Positions 8,798-17,619 of a DNA stretch of 63,247 nt are shown one piece after another; position 1 is the first letter of the stretch; each line of letters opens with the position of its first letter. The notes beneath the pieces are model-generated. The model was not told the origin of the DNA, ran no database searches, and saw only the letters and a program-made list of their open reading frames with translations. Made by a program: the position numbers and the translations under genes. The DNA is from Rhodocyclaceae bacterium. GTDB taxonomy: Bacteria > Pseudomonadota > Gammaproteobacteria > Burkholderiales > Rhodocyclaceae. Location: assembly GCA_020445765.1 (NCBI GenBank), contig JAGRFY010000030.1, positions 1 through 63,247 of the forward strand. The letters run 5' to 3'.

Positions 8798-8826
8798 AGC
8801 CTAGCAAAAGGCTTGCTGCAGCGCAA
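8798..8826 (-). promoter_or_regulatory. Candidate sigma70 promoter for the 251-aa hypothetical gene
   Basis: Reading the minus strand, TTGCGC (8826-8821) and TAGGCT (8803-8798) are separated by 17 bp and sit about 110 bp upstream of the start at 8690, within a locally AT-richer patch. The match is moderate, and a small stem in the same place could be coincidental. Confidence 0.35.
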
Positions 8827-8982
8827 CATAAAATAATGCGGTCGATGGCCGGTTGGGGTGGCGCGGCTGCGATGCCGCCCGACACGCCGGCCTTCGGTGG
8901 AATCCCGGCACGCGGCAGCGATCGGCGCCGGGCGCCGTGCTGCCGCTGCCGGGCCGCGCACAAGCGGCTCCGCCGGATGCGC

Positions 8983-10662
8983 TCACTCGGTGTCGACGAC
9001 GATCTCGACCAGGTTGGGCCCTGCCGAGGCGATCGCGGCGGACACCGTCGGCCGGATCTCGTTGGCCGCGGCGATGCGTTGCGCAGGCATGCCCATGGCG
9101 GTGGCCAGGGCCTGGAAGTCGACCGGTGGATCGGCGAGGTCCATCGCGATGAAGCGGCCGGTGCGCGCCGAGGTGTAGTGCGATTGCGAGCGCATGAAGT
9201 TCTTCAGGATGTTGTACTCGCGGTTGTTGACCACGACGAAGGTCACCGGCAGTTTTTCGTTCACGGCGGTCCACAGCGCCTGCGGCGAGTACATCGCCGC
9301 GCCGTCGCCGACCAGCGAGACCACCGGCTTGCGCCCGAGCCCGAGCGAGAAGCCGATCGCCGCCGGCATGCCCCAGCCGAGGGCACCGCCCCGCAGGAAG
9401 GAGTACTGGCGGGTCGAGTGATTGGCCAGGAACTTGCGCAGGTGGGTGGCGGTCGCCAGCGCTTCGTCGACGATCGGCGTGTCGCTGCCGATCGCCAGTG
9501 CGAGCTCCCGGGCCGCCACCAGCGGATGGATCTTCGGGCGATCCTGCAAGGCGTCGGCCTGGGCCATCAAGGCGGCCCGGCGGGCGGCGAAGCCTTGCTG
9601 GGCCCGCTGCCGGCGATCGTCGAAGGCCGGCTGGCGGTCGGTGACCTCGGTCTGCAGCAGGCCGTTCAAGGCGCGAAGCGAAAGCTGGATGTCGCCGACC
9701 ACCGACAGCCGCGTCGGATAGGTGCGCCCGAGGTCGCGGCCATCCACCGAGAGCTGGTAGAGCTCGCAGCCGGCCGGTAGGGCGGAGGCGTCGGAATACA
9801 GGATCGTGATGAAGGACTTGCCGCCGAGGGCGAAGATGGCGTCGAAGTCGCCGATCGCCTCGGCGATCGCCACCGCCTTGGTGGGCAGGTTGCCCTGCCA
9901 CAGATAGTGGCCGGTCGGATACGGGATGTGGGCCGGCCACGAGGAGCCGAACACCGGCGCCGCCAGGATCTCGGCCAGCTCGACCACTTCGCGGTAGGCG
10001 TCGTTCAGCGAGATCTCGTCGCCGGCGATGATCGCCACCTTGCCCGGGGCGTATCCCGCCAGTTCCTTCGCCAGTTCGGGCAGCGAACCCGCCACCGGGC
10101 GCCGATCGACCCGTGACACGCCAGGGATCTCGATCGTGCTCTCGGCCTCCATGACGTTCATCGGCAGCGACAGGAAGACCGGGCCGGGCGGCGTCGCACT
10201 GCTGTCCTGGAAAGCGCGGCGGATCAGGATCGGGATCTGCTCCGGGGTCGTCACCTCCTGTGCCCATTTCGCCACCGGCGTCGCGATCGCGACCAGATCG
10301 CCCTGCAGCAGCGGGTCGGCGATGGCGTGCCGCGAATCCTGCTGGCCGGCGGTGACCACCAGCGGCGTGCCCGAGGTGCGCGCGTTCAGGAGGTTGCCCA
10401 GGCCGTGGCCGAGGCCGCCGGCGGTATGCAGGTTGATCACCCCGGGCTTGCCCGAGGCCTGCGCGTAGCCGTCCGCCATCGCCACGACGCTGGCCTCCTG
10501 CAGGCCGAGTACGTAATGGATTCGCTTGCGGCCGATCAGAGCGTCGATAAGCGGCAGTTCGGTGGTACCTGGATTGCCGAAGATGTACTCGACGCCCTCG
10601 GTCTCCAGGGCTTCGAGCAGCACATGGGCGCCGAGGCGCCGGTCGGAAGGGGTGGTGGTCAT
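8983..10662 (-). CDS. ThDP-dependent enzyme, benzoylformate decarboxylase-like
   Basis: A 559-residue thiamine diphosphate enzyme of the acetolactate synthase/benzoylformate decarboxylase superfamily. Residues 28-41 (FGNPGTTELPLIDA) and the cofactor-activating Glu56 (GLQEASVVAMADGYA) are intact; His79 in INLHTAGGLGHGLGN corresponds to the active-site His of benzoylformate decarboxylase. The C-terminal ThDP/Mg motif is GDGAAMYSPQALW ... VVVNNREYN. ATG 10662 follows AGGAGA, and upstream in-frame codons have no family similarity. Likely reaction: non-oxidative decarboxylation of an aromatic 2-oxoacid, though benzaldehyde lyase- or oxalyl-CoA-type activities are not excluded. It is an isolated gene, with no mandelate-pathway partners nearby. 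Confidence 0.88.
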   Translation of the reverse strand: MTTTPSDRRLGAHVLLEALETEGVEYIFGNPGTTELPLIDALIGRKRIHYVLGLQEASVVAMADGYAQASGKPGVINLHTAGGLGHGLGNLLNARTSGTPLVVTAGQQDSRHAIADPLLQGDLVAIATPVAKWAQEVTTPEQIPILIRRAFQDSSATPPGPVFLSLPMNVMEAESTIEIPGVSRVDRRPVAGSLPELAKELAGYAPGKVAIIAGDEISLNDAYREVVELAEILAAPVFGSSWPAHIPYPTGHYLWQGNLPTKAVAIAEAIGDFDAIFALGGKSFITILYSDASALPAGCELYQLSVDGRDLGRTYPTRLSVVGDIQLSLRALNGLLQTEVTDRQPAFDDRRQRAQQGFAARRAALMAQADALQDRPKIHPLVAARELALAIGSDTPIVDEALATATHLRKFLANHSTRQYSFLRGGALGWGMPAAIGFSLGLGRKPVVSLVGDGAAMYSPQALWTAVNEKLPVTFVVVNNREYNILKNFMRSQSHYTSARTGRFIAMDLADPPVDFQALATAMGMPAQRIAAANEIRPTVSAAIASAGPNLVEIVVDTE

Positions 10663-11170
10663 GGTCGCGCTCTCCTGTCGTCGGACATTGGCCAGCCGGG
10701 TCGACTCGACTATAGACAGTTTCCGGTCGCCGGGTTGCCAGCGCAGTACGGCGGCTCGGTGGAGGACGGGTCGCGATCCGTCCGCGGATCGTGCCGGTGG
10801 CGTCGTTCCGCCCGGTGGATCGTGTCGAATGCCGGCCGGCAGATGTCGATCGAGGGGACGGTCGCCATGGCCGGAGCCGTCGAGCGGATCGGGGTGTGCC
10901 TGATGCATCACCCGGGCGGCGCCCGAAGAGATGCAGCGCTGCGGCGAGCGCTCGCCGGCGAACAGGCGGTCGGCCGATGCTGCGCCGATGTGCGTTCGGC
11001 AGAACCAGAATCGTTCGCGCCATCGGTGCGCCTGAATGGGGTGATCGCGGACGCCGAGGACAGGCCCGGCTCGAAGCTGCCGGCGATCGTGTTCGACGGA
11101 CCGCCTCCGACTTGCCATCGGCGTCTCAGCTTGGCACGCTCGGGTTTCATCGAGCAGACGGGAGGTGGCC
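10663..11170. other. 508-bp stretch without a credible gene
   Basis: Several frames are open because of high GC content, but none has good codon usage, a Shine-Dalgarno and recognisable sequence together. It must contain the promoter of the ThDP gene (minus) and probably of the EthD gene (plus). I saw no clear promoter, repeat or RNA structure. Confidence 0.5.
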
Positions 11171-11533
11171 ATGATCAAGTTCGTGATGTGTCTCGCGCGA
11201 CGCAAGGACCTGAGTCGCGAAGCGTTCCTCGACTACTGGCAGAATCGTCACGGCCCGTTCTTCATGAAGAATGCCGAAGTCATCGGCGCACGGCGGTACG
11301 TCCAGTCGCACACCGTCACGACGCCGCTCAACGACGGCCTGCGGGCGTCGCGCGGCATGCTGGCCGAGTTCGACGGCGTGGCGGAGGTCTGGTTCGATTC
11401 GGAAGAGGCGCTGGTCGCCGGCATGAGTTCGCCGGAAGGCCAGAAGCTCGGTGCGGCGCTGCATGAAGACGAGGGGAACTTCATCGACCACGCCGCATCG
11501 TGCGCCTTCATCGTCACCGAGCACGAGTTCTGA
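11171..11533 (+). CDS. EthD domain protein
   Basis: A 120-residue ferredoxin-like alpha/beta-barrel (Dabb-type) protein of the EthD family. Typical features are the N-terminal beta strand IKFVMCLAR, the conserved LSREAFLDYWQNRHGPFF segment and a GVAEVWFDSEEAL motif. ATG 11171 has GGAGG six bases upstream; a GTG at 11165 is a poorer choice. Family members are found with oxygenase and degradation gene sets, but biochemical roles are mostly unclear. It lies between the ThDP gene (divergent) and the sensor kinase with no obvious operon partner. Confidence 0.85.
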   Translation: MIKFVMCLARRKDLSREAFLDYWQNRHGPFFMKNAEVIGARRYVQSHTVTTPLNDGLRASRGMLAEFDGVAEVWFDSEEALVAGMSSPEGQKLGAALHEDEGNFIDHAASCAFIVTEHEF

Positions 11534-11831
11534 CGGACGGCGATCGCGCCGCTGTCGCCTGGCGAGTCCGCGGCGCCAAAGCCGTCTCGACGCAGGGCCC
11601 GTCGCTCGTCGGCGGTGGCTCCGACCCGCATGGACCGATCGCCGGCCGCGATGCCGATGCGACGGTCGATAAGTAATTTCCGTTGTTGACCCGATGCGTC
11701 AGCGACGGCCGGATGCCAGCCGCGCCTCCCGGTGCGGGCGGCTGGGACTAAAGGATTTCCGATCTAGGCCGAATACGAATCGTCATGCCAAAGATGGCGC
11801 ACGCCGCCCGAGCGCCGCACAGGAAGTTCCG

Positions 11832-13286
11832 ATGTCACCTCTCGCAACGGGGGCCAGGCCTGCCGAGACCCGACCGCCGAGCCCGGTCGCACCGGTCGCA
11901 TTGATCGACAGCTTTCTCGGGATGGCTGCCCTGTTGAACCCGGAGGGTCGGGTCGCGGCCGTCAATCGGGAACTCGCCGGTCTCGGCGTAGGCTGCGTCG
12001 ACGCCGAGGTCGCAGGCCGCTATTTCTGGGACTGCGACTGGTGGGCGTTCGATCCCAACGTGCAGACACGAATTCAGCGGGCGGTCGAGCTCGCCGCGTC
12101 GACCGGGCAGGCGCAGTACCTGCGGGTCGTCAAGCGCATGCACGACTGCCGGTTCCTCAATGTCGAGATCAAGATCACGCCAATCGAGAGCCCTTGCGGC
12201 GAGGGCAGCTGGCTGATCTACAGCGCCCGCGACCGAACCGCACAGATGGCAGGTGAAGAGGCGCTGGCGCTCTCGGAGCAGCGGTTCCGCCTGGCCGTGG
12301 AATCGTTTCCGGACGGGCTGGTGATGGTGGACCAGAAGGCACGGATGGTGCTCGTCAATGCCGGCATGGAAACCCTGTTCGGCTATGCCCGCGACGAACT
12401 GCTCGGCGCCGACATCGAATGCCTGATTCCGGACGCGCAGCGCCAGGGGCATGCGGCGCATTTCCTGGGGTACATGGAACATCCGACCGCGCGTGCGATG
12501 GCAAATCGGCGCGAACTCAACGCGCGGCGCAAGGACGGTACCGAGTTCCAGGTCGAGATCGGCCTCAACCCGATCCCGTCGGAGCACGGCACGATGGTGC
12601 TGGCGACGATCCAGGACGTGACCGCACGTTATGCGGCGCGGCGGGCGACCGAGCGCGCACTGGAAGAAAAGACCGTCCTGCTGCACGAGATCCATCACCG
12701 GGTCAAGAACAACCTGCAGGTGATCTCGAGTCTGCTCAATCTGCAGTCGAGGGGGGCGACCGGCGACGTCGCCGCCGCGCTGGCCGAAAGCCAGGGCCGC
12801 ATCAAGGCGATGGCGCTGATCCACCAGTTGCTCTACGAGCGCAACGACTTTTCCAGCGTCGACATCGCCGAGTACCTGAAGCGGCTGTGCAGCCTGCTGT
12901 CGGAGAGCCATCGCGGCATCCGGCCGCGCTTCCAGTTCGTGCTCGACGCCGACGACGGTGTCTGCGTCAGCCTCAAGCGGGCGGTGCCCTGTGGCCTGCT
13001 GGTCAATGAACTGGTGACCAACGCCTTGAAGCACGCCTTTCCCGAACCCAGGACCGGGCAGGTGCGGGTCGCGCTGGAGAAGGGCGAGTCCGGTTTCACG
13101 ATCACTGTGGCCGACGATGGTGTCGGCCTGCCGCAGGACGTGGCGCCCGGCGTGACCCGGTCGCTCGGCATGCAACTGATCCCCCTGCTCAGCGACCAGG
13201 CCTGCGGCAGCTGGCAACTGGACCGGGAAAACGGCACCCGATTCACCATTCGCATCGCGCCCGACGAGGGCCGGGAGACGGCATGA
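11832..13286 (+). CDS. PAS-domain sensor histidine kinase (HisKA_2 type)
   Basis: A 484-residue cytoplasmic kinase without membrane segments. Residues about 25-135 form a PAS-like domain, about 150-270 a second PAS/PAC (DGLVMVDQKARMVLVNAG, then HGTMVLATIQDVTARY), and the HisKA_2 phosphoacceptor motif HHRVKNNLQ begins at residue 288, followed by the HATPase domain (LVNELVTNALKHAF, VADDGVGLP). ATG 11832 follows AGGAAG. Its stop overlaps the start of the next gene as ATGA, so it almost certainly phosphorylates the receiver domain of that GGDEF-EAL protein. The PAS domains suggest a soluble signal such as redox, oxygen or a ligand; which one is unknown. Confidence 0.92.
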   Translation: MSPLATGARPAETRPPSPVAPVALIDSFLGMAALLNPEGRVAAVNRELAGLGVGCVDAEVAGRYFWDCDWWAFDPNVQTRIQRAVELAASTGQAQYLRVVKRMHDCRFLNVEIKITPIESPCGEGSWLIYSARDRTAQMAGEEALALSEQRFRLAVESFPDGLVMVDQKARMVLVNAGMETLFGYARDELLGADIECLIPDAQRQGHAAHFLGYMEHPTARAMANRRELNARRKDGTEFQVEIGLNPIPSEHGTMVLATIQDVTARYAARRATERALEEKTVLLHEIHHRVKNNLQVISSLLNLQSRGATGDVAAALAESQGRIKAMALIHQLLYERNDFSSVDIAEYLKRLCSLLSESHRGIRPRFQFVLDADDGVCVSLKRAVPCGLLVNELVTNALKHAFPEPRTGQVRVALEKGESGFTITVADDGVGLPQDVAPGVTRSLGMQLIPLLSDQACGSWQLDRENGTRFTIRIAPDEGRETA

Positions 13287-15757
13287 ACGCGAGTCGCATC
13301 ATGGTCGTGGAGGACGAGCGCATCGTCGCCTGCGATCTGCAGCACACCATCGAATCCTTCGGCCACGAGGTCGTCGCGGTGGTCGCCTCGGGCGAACAGG
13401 CGATCGAGCGCGCCGAGCAGTTGCTGCCGGACCTGATCCTGATGGACATCAACCTGGAAGGGAAGATCGACGGCACCGAGGCGGCGCGATCGATCCATGA
13501 CCGGCATCGCGTGCCGGTGGTCTTCATGACCGCCTATGCCGAGCCGGGCGTACTCGACCGCGCCGAACAGAGCGCGCCGTACGGCTATCTCGTCAAGCCG
13601 GTAGAGACCCGCGCGTTGCAGGCATCGCTGCGCATGGCGCTGGCTCGCCGACGGGCGGAGCAGTCGATCGAGCGCGGCGAGGAGCGCCTGCGACTGGCGC
13701 TGGATGCCGCCAATCTGTGCATCTGGGAGTGGGATGCGACGGAATCGCGATTCCACAGCGAAGGGGGCATGGAACGGCTGCTCGGCCGGGTGCCGCAGGC
13801 GCTGTCCGATGGCCACGACGCCCTGCTGCGCCGGATCGATCCCTCCGATCAGGACATCATCGTCGGTGCGCTGCAACGGGGCGAGGATGTGCAGCGGACC
13901 ATCCGCATGGCGGCCGACGTGCCCGACAGGCAGGCGATCTGGGTGGACTTCCTGGCCCGCGCCTACCTCGGCAGCGAAGGCGTGCTGACCCGCGCCGTTG
14001 GCGTCATGCGGGACGCCACCGAGCGGCACGAGCAGGAGCTTGCGCTGAAGCAGGCCAGCCTGGCATTCGAAAGCACCGCTGAAGGGATCGCGATCCTCGA
14101 CGTCGATCATCGCGTCGTCACCATCAATGCCGCCTTCACGCAGATTACCGGCTACGTGCTGGACGAGATCCGCGGGCGCGACCCGGAACAAGTTCTGTTC
14201 GGCCGTCGCCAGGGCGACGACATCTTCAGCGAACTCGGGCGGCACAACGGAGACCGCTGGCACGGCGAGATCGCGGCGCAACGCAAGGATGGCGTGCGCA
14301 TCCAGGCCTGGCTGCACGCCTGCGTGCTGCGCAGCGCCGACGGTGAGGCGGCCAACTACCTGATCGCGCTGTCCGACATCACCGTGCTGCGCCAGACCGA
14401 GGCGATGGTGCGTCATCAGGCCTTCCACGACGCGCTGACCGGGCTGGGCAACCGCAACATGCTGGGCCTGGTCCTGGACCGGGAAGACGCGCGGCGGCGT
14501 GCCAATGGCAGCCGCTTCGCATTGCTGTTCATCGACCTGGACGGCTTCAAGCTGATCAACGACACCCTCGGACACGATGCCGGCGACAAGTTGCTGGTCG
14601 AGGTGTCGCAGCGCATCACCCGCGTGCTTCGGAACAGCGACACCTGCGTTCGCCTCGGTGGCGACGAGTTCCTGGTGGTGGCGCCGAGCATCGGCCGCGA
14701 GGAAGACTGCCTGCGGCTCGCCCACAAGTTGCTCGACGAGATCCGGGTCGGCGTAGACCTGGGCTGCGAGCCGGTCAGCGTTTCCGGCAGCATTGGCATC
14801 GCGCTTTGTCCGGATCATGCCGAAACGCCTGCGGACCTCGTCAAGGCCGCCGACAACGCGATGTACGGCGCCAAGGAGCGTGGGCGCAACCGTGCGGTAA
14901 TGTACTCGGCCGACATGGCAGCTCGGGTGGCGGACCGGCTGATGCTCGAGCAGGGGCTGATGCGCGCGATCGCCAACGAGGAGTTGTTCCTCGAATATCA
15001 GCCCGTCGTCGATGTGCACAGTGGCCGCATCATCGGCGTCGAAGCGCTGATGCGCTGGCAACATCCGGCCGAAGGGCGCATTGCCCCGGCGCGCTTCATT
15101 CCGGTGGCCGAAGAGTGCGGCCTGATCGAATACCTCGGCGCATGGTCGTTACGCACGGCGTGCCGGCAGGCCCGCGGCTGGATCGACGACGAAGGCGTCC
15201 AGTTGCGCCTCGCCGTCAATGTCTCGGTGCGGCAGTTCGCGTCGGGCGAGTTTCCCGGCATCGTCGCCGGCATCCTGGCGGAGACCGGCTTTCCCGCCCA
15301 TCGGCTGGAACTCGAGATCACCGAGAGCACCTTGCAGAAGGTCGACCAGAGTCGCGAGCAGATTGCGGCACTGACCCGGCTCGGCATCCTGATATCGGTC
15401 GACGATTTCGGCACCGGCTATTCCTCGCTGAGCCTACTCAAGCACCTGGCAATCCACCGCATCAAGATCGATCGCTCGTTCGTGACCGATCTGCCGGGCG
15501 ATTCGAGCGATGTCGGCATCACCGAAGCGATCATCGCGCTCGCGTCGGCGCTCAATCTCTCGCTGACCGCCGAAGGCGTCGAAACCGAAGCGCAACGCCG
15601 CTTCCTGGCCGACCGCGGCACGATGGACGTGCAGGGCTTCCTCTTCCACCGGCCGCTCGCTGCGGATGCGATCGAGGTACTGATCCGGCCGCGGGCGGCA
15701 CCGGGGGCGGGTGCCGGCCGCCGGCGCCGTGGCCGACGGGCCCAGCGCATTCGCTAG
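13283..15757 (+). CDS. Receiver-PAS-PAS-GGDEF-EAL cyclic-di-GMP enzyme
   Basis: An 824-residue response regulator. Receiver domain 1-120 has the acidic pair VVEDE, phospho-acceptor Asp in LILMDINLEG, MTAY and the LVKPV lysine. PAS domains follow at about 130-250 and 255-370. The cyclase domain has intact GGDEF (459-463) with an RxxD inhibitory site (RNSD) upstream; the phosphodiesterase domain has EAL (587-589), DDFGTGYSS and EGVETEAQ. Both catalytic halves look competent, so it may make or break c-di-GMP depending on phosphorylation and PAS signals. It is translationally coupled to the kinase upstream. The last 25 residues are an Arg/Gly-rich tail of no evident function. Confidence 0.94.
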   Translation: MNASRIMVVEDERIVACDLQHTIESFGHEVVAVVASGEQAIERAEQLLPDLILMDINLEGKIDGTEAARSIHDRHRVPVVFMTAYAEPGVLDRAEQSAPYGYLVKPVETRALQASLRMALARRRAEQSIERGEERLRLALDAANLCIWEWDATESRFHSEGGMERLLGRVPQALSDGHDALLRRIDPSDQDIIVGALQRGEDVQRTIRMAADVPDRQAIWVDFLARAYLGSEGVLTRAVGVMRDATERHEQELALKQASLAFESTAEGIAILDVDHRVVTINAAFTQITGYVLDEIRGRDPEQVLFGRRQGDDIFSELGRHNGDRWHGEIAAQRKDGVRIQAWLHACVLRSADGEAANYLIALSDITVLRQTEAMVRHQAFHDALTGLGNRNMLGLVLDREDARRRANGSRFALLFIDLDGFKLINDTLGHDAGDKLLVEVSQRITRVLRNSDTCVRLGGDEFLVVAPSIGREEDCLRLAHKLLDEIRVGVDLGCEPVSVSGSIGIALCPDHAETPADLVKAADNAMYGAKERGRNRAVMYSADMAARVADRLMLEQGLMRAIANEELFLEYQPVVDVHSGRIIGVEALMRWQHPAEGRIAPARFIPVAEECGLIEYLGAWSLRTACRQARGWIDDEGVQLRLAVNVSVRQFASGEFPGIVAGILAETGFPAHRLELEITESTLQKVDQSREQIAALTRLGILISVDDFGTGYSSLSLLKHLAIHRIKIDRSFVTDLPGDSSDVGITEAIIALASALNLSLTAEGVETEAQRRFLADRGTMDVQGFLFHRPLAADAIEVLIRPRAAPGAGAGRRRRGRRAQRIR

Positions 15758-15884
15758 GCTGCTGGCGCGGACCGGCGTCGCGGCGGTAGCCGTCGGCGCG
15801 GGCGCGGTCGTGCCGCGACCGCCTTCGATCGGCGCGCAGTCGGTTTCGCTGGCAGTGTGCCGCGAAATGCGATAGATAGGCGAC

Positions 15885-16514
15885 ATGTTTCCCAGCGAGA
15901 TCCTCCTTGCCTACCTGGTCGCGGTCGTGCTGATCGTGGTCGCACCCGGGCCGGACAACGTCCTCGTGCTCAGCCGGGGCTTGAGCCAGGGGCCGCTGGC
16001 CGCAGCGCTGTCGGCGCTCGGTTCGGGCGTCGGCATCCTGGTGCACACGCTCGCCGCTGCACTCGGCCTGGCCCTGGTGCTGCAGACGTCGCCGCTCGCG
16101 TTCTGGCTGCTCAAGCTGGCCGGTGGCACCTACCTGCTGTGGCTGGGTTGGCGGGCGATCCGGGCACGCAGCCTGATCTCGTTTTGCGCGCGCGACCGGC
16201 AGCCGCCCTGGCGGGTCTTCGCCAATGGCGTGATGACCAACGTGCTCAATCCGAAGGTCGGCCTCTTCGTCGTCGCCTTCATCCCGCAGTTCGTGGCGGT
16301 GGAGCGTGGATCCGTGCTGCTGCAGATGCTGGTCTATGGTGCGCTGTTCTCGGCGGTGACGGTGACCGTGTTCAGCGTGCTCGGTGCGTTCGCTGCCCGA
16401 TTGTCGCACTGGCTGTCGGTCCGGCCGCGGGTCGTCGCCGGCGTCAATGTCGCTGCCGGCCTCACCTTCGTCAGTGCGGGACTATCGATCCTGGCCCTCG
16501 ACAATCGGCGCTGA
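15885..16514 (+). CDS. LysE/RhtB-family amino-acid exporter
   Basis: A 209-residue inner-membrane protein with about six hydrophobic segments. The N terminus LLAYLVAVVLIVVAPGPDNV carries the family's PGPD signature, followed by the GxGSGVGILVHTLAA segment; a second conserved part is NGVMTNVLNPKVGLF. These carriers export amino acids or related small molecules by proton exchange. Length is typical (about 205-210). It follows the c-di-GMP gene by 127 bp, starts at ATG 15885 and stands alone. The substrate cannot be deduced; threonine, homoserine and lysine are family precedents. Confidence 0.9.
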   Translation: MFPSEILLAYLVAVVLIVVAPGPDNVLVLSRGLSQGPLAAALSALGSGVGILVHTLAAALGLALVLQTSPLAFWLLKLAGGTYLLWLGWRAIRARSLISFCARDRQPPWRVFANGVMTNVLNPKVGLFVVAFIPQFVAVERGSVLLQMLVYGALFSAVTVTVFSVLGAFAARLSHWLSVRPRVVAGVNVAAGLTFVSAGLSILALDNRR

Positions 16515-16614
16515 CCTGTCCTGACCGAAGGCCGCCGCCGGACCGTGCTATGGACCGCCCGCAACTTGCGGGGGCCGAATCCGCCGGCCAAAGTGTGGAC
16601 AGGAAGGCGAACCC

Positions 16615-17619
16615 GTGCGCAGGCGCGGACGGCCGCAGACTCGAATGCCGGCAATGACGACCCCGACACCAGGCACGCGCAGCATGTGGCGCCATCGCGA
16701 TGTACCGATGGTGATTGGTGGCGGCCTGGGTTGCCTGTCTGCGCTGGTGGCGTTGACGATGATCGCCGCCGCGTGGTGGGGCGGGCGCGAAGCCGCCGGC
16801 TGGCTGTGGTGGCTGGCGGCGGTCGGTGTGCTGGTGCCGGCACTCTCATCCTGGCGCAGCGCAATGCGCATTCGCAGCCATCAGTTGCAGCGTAACCGTC
16901 GCGCCAGCGCGATCCGCGACGAGGTGCTCGCCGGCCGCAATCCGGCACGACCGTATTTCGTTTATCTGCGACCGTTTGCCATCGACGGTGCCTTCGTCGA
17001 GGCGCCACGCGGCGATGCGGACGAGCGCTACGTCGAAGAGTACGGGCTGCCGACTGCACACCACGACCTCGAGACTGCGCTGGCGCTGCTGGTTTACCGG
17101 CACAGCGATCTGGTCGCGCTGTCCGACGAAGCTGGGGAGGCGGGCGCCGGCTACGTTCATTCGACCGAACGCTGCTGGGAGGACGAGGTGGCGGCGCTGT
17201 GCGCACATGCGGAAGGGATCTTCATCGTGCCTTTCGACTACGATGGCACCGCCCGCGAGGTGGCGATGATCGGCGAGCACGGCTGGCAATCGAAGACCTT
17301 CGCCGTGATGCCGGCCAGGCCGCCGTTGGCGATTGCGACGGTCAGGCGTGATTTTCGGCGGCTGTGGGAAGCGGGGCGAGCGCGATATCCGGCGTTGCAG
17401 CTGCCACCCTACGACGCCGACGGCTGTATCCTGCACCTCGGTCCGCAACCGACCATCTACCGGGGCTTCGGTGCCCATCGGGCCTTCGCCCAGGGTCGCG
17501 CCCGCCAGCGGGACCTCGCAGCACTCGGCGCACGTCTGGCAGAACTGGCCCGCGGCAATGGACGACGTGGTGGAGACGACGACAATGGAACACCGGAAAG
17601 AAACCGCGCCGTTCGATGA
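16615..17619 (+). CDS. Uncharacterised membrane-anchored protein (two TM helices plus soluble domain)
   Basis: A 334-residue protein starting at GTG 16615, preceded by AGGAAGG at good spacing. Two hydrophobic helices at about residues 33-55 and 63-80 form a hairpin anchor, leaving a 250-residue cytoplasmic part. This part opens with PYFVYLRPFAIDGAF and continues with a region ending IFIVPFDYDGTAREVAMIG. The YLRPF-type strand and later acidic/IVP strand recall bacterial membrane proteins with a TIR- or nucleoside-transferase-like Rossmann fold, but I cannot confirm that by eye. Its 3' end overlaps the following DUF6624 gene by 35 bp, suggesting co-translation. Function unknown. Confidence 0.75.
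   Translation: MRRRGRPQTRMPAMTTPTPGTRSMWRHRDVPMVIGGGLGCLSALVALTMIAAAWWGGREAAGWLWWLAAVGVLVPALSSWRSAMRIRSHQLQRNRRASAIRDEVLAGRNPARPYFVYLRPFAIDGAFVEAPRGDADERYVEEYGLPTAHHDLETALALLVYRHSDLVALSDEAGEAGAGYVHSTERCWEDEVAALCAHAEGIFIVPFDYDGTAREVAMIGEHGWQSKTFAVMPARPPLAIATVRRDFRRLWEAGRARYPALQLPPYDADGCILHLGPQPTIYRGFGAHRAFAQGRARQRDLAALGARLAELARGNGRRGGDDDNGTPERNRAVR

Noticed and set aside
10791-11174. 127-codon frame upstream of the EthD gene
   Set aside because: Arg-rich composition typical of shadow frames and overlaps the EthD start.
8801-11205. Long frames around the ThDP gene (about 740 codons), both the extended version and another frame
   Set aside because: Only the part from ATG 10662 has family similarity and a Shine-Dalgarno; the rest is non-coding or out of frame.
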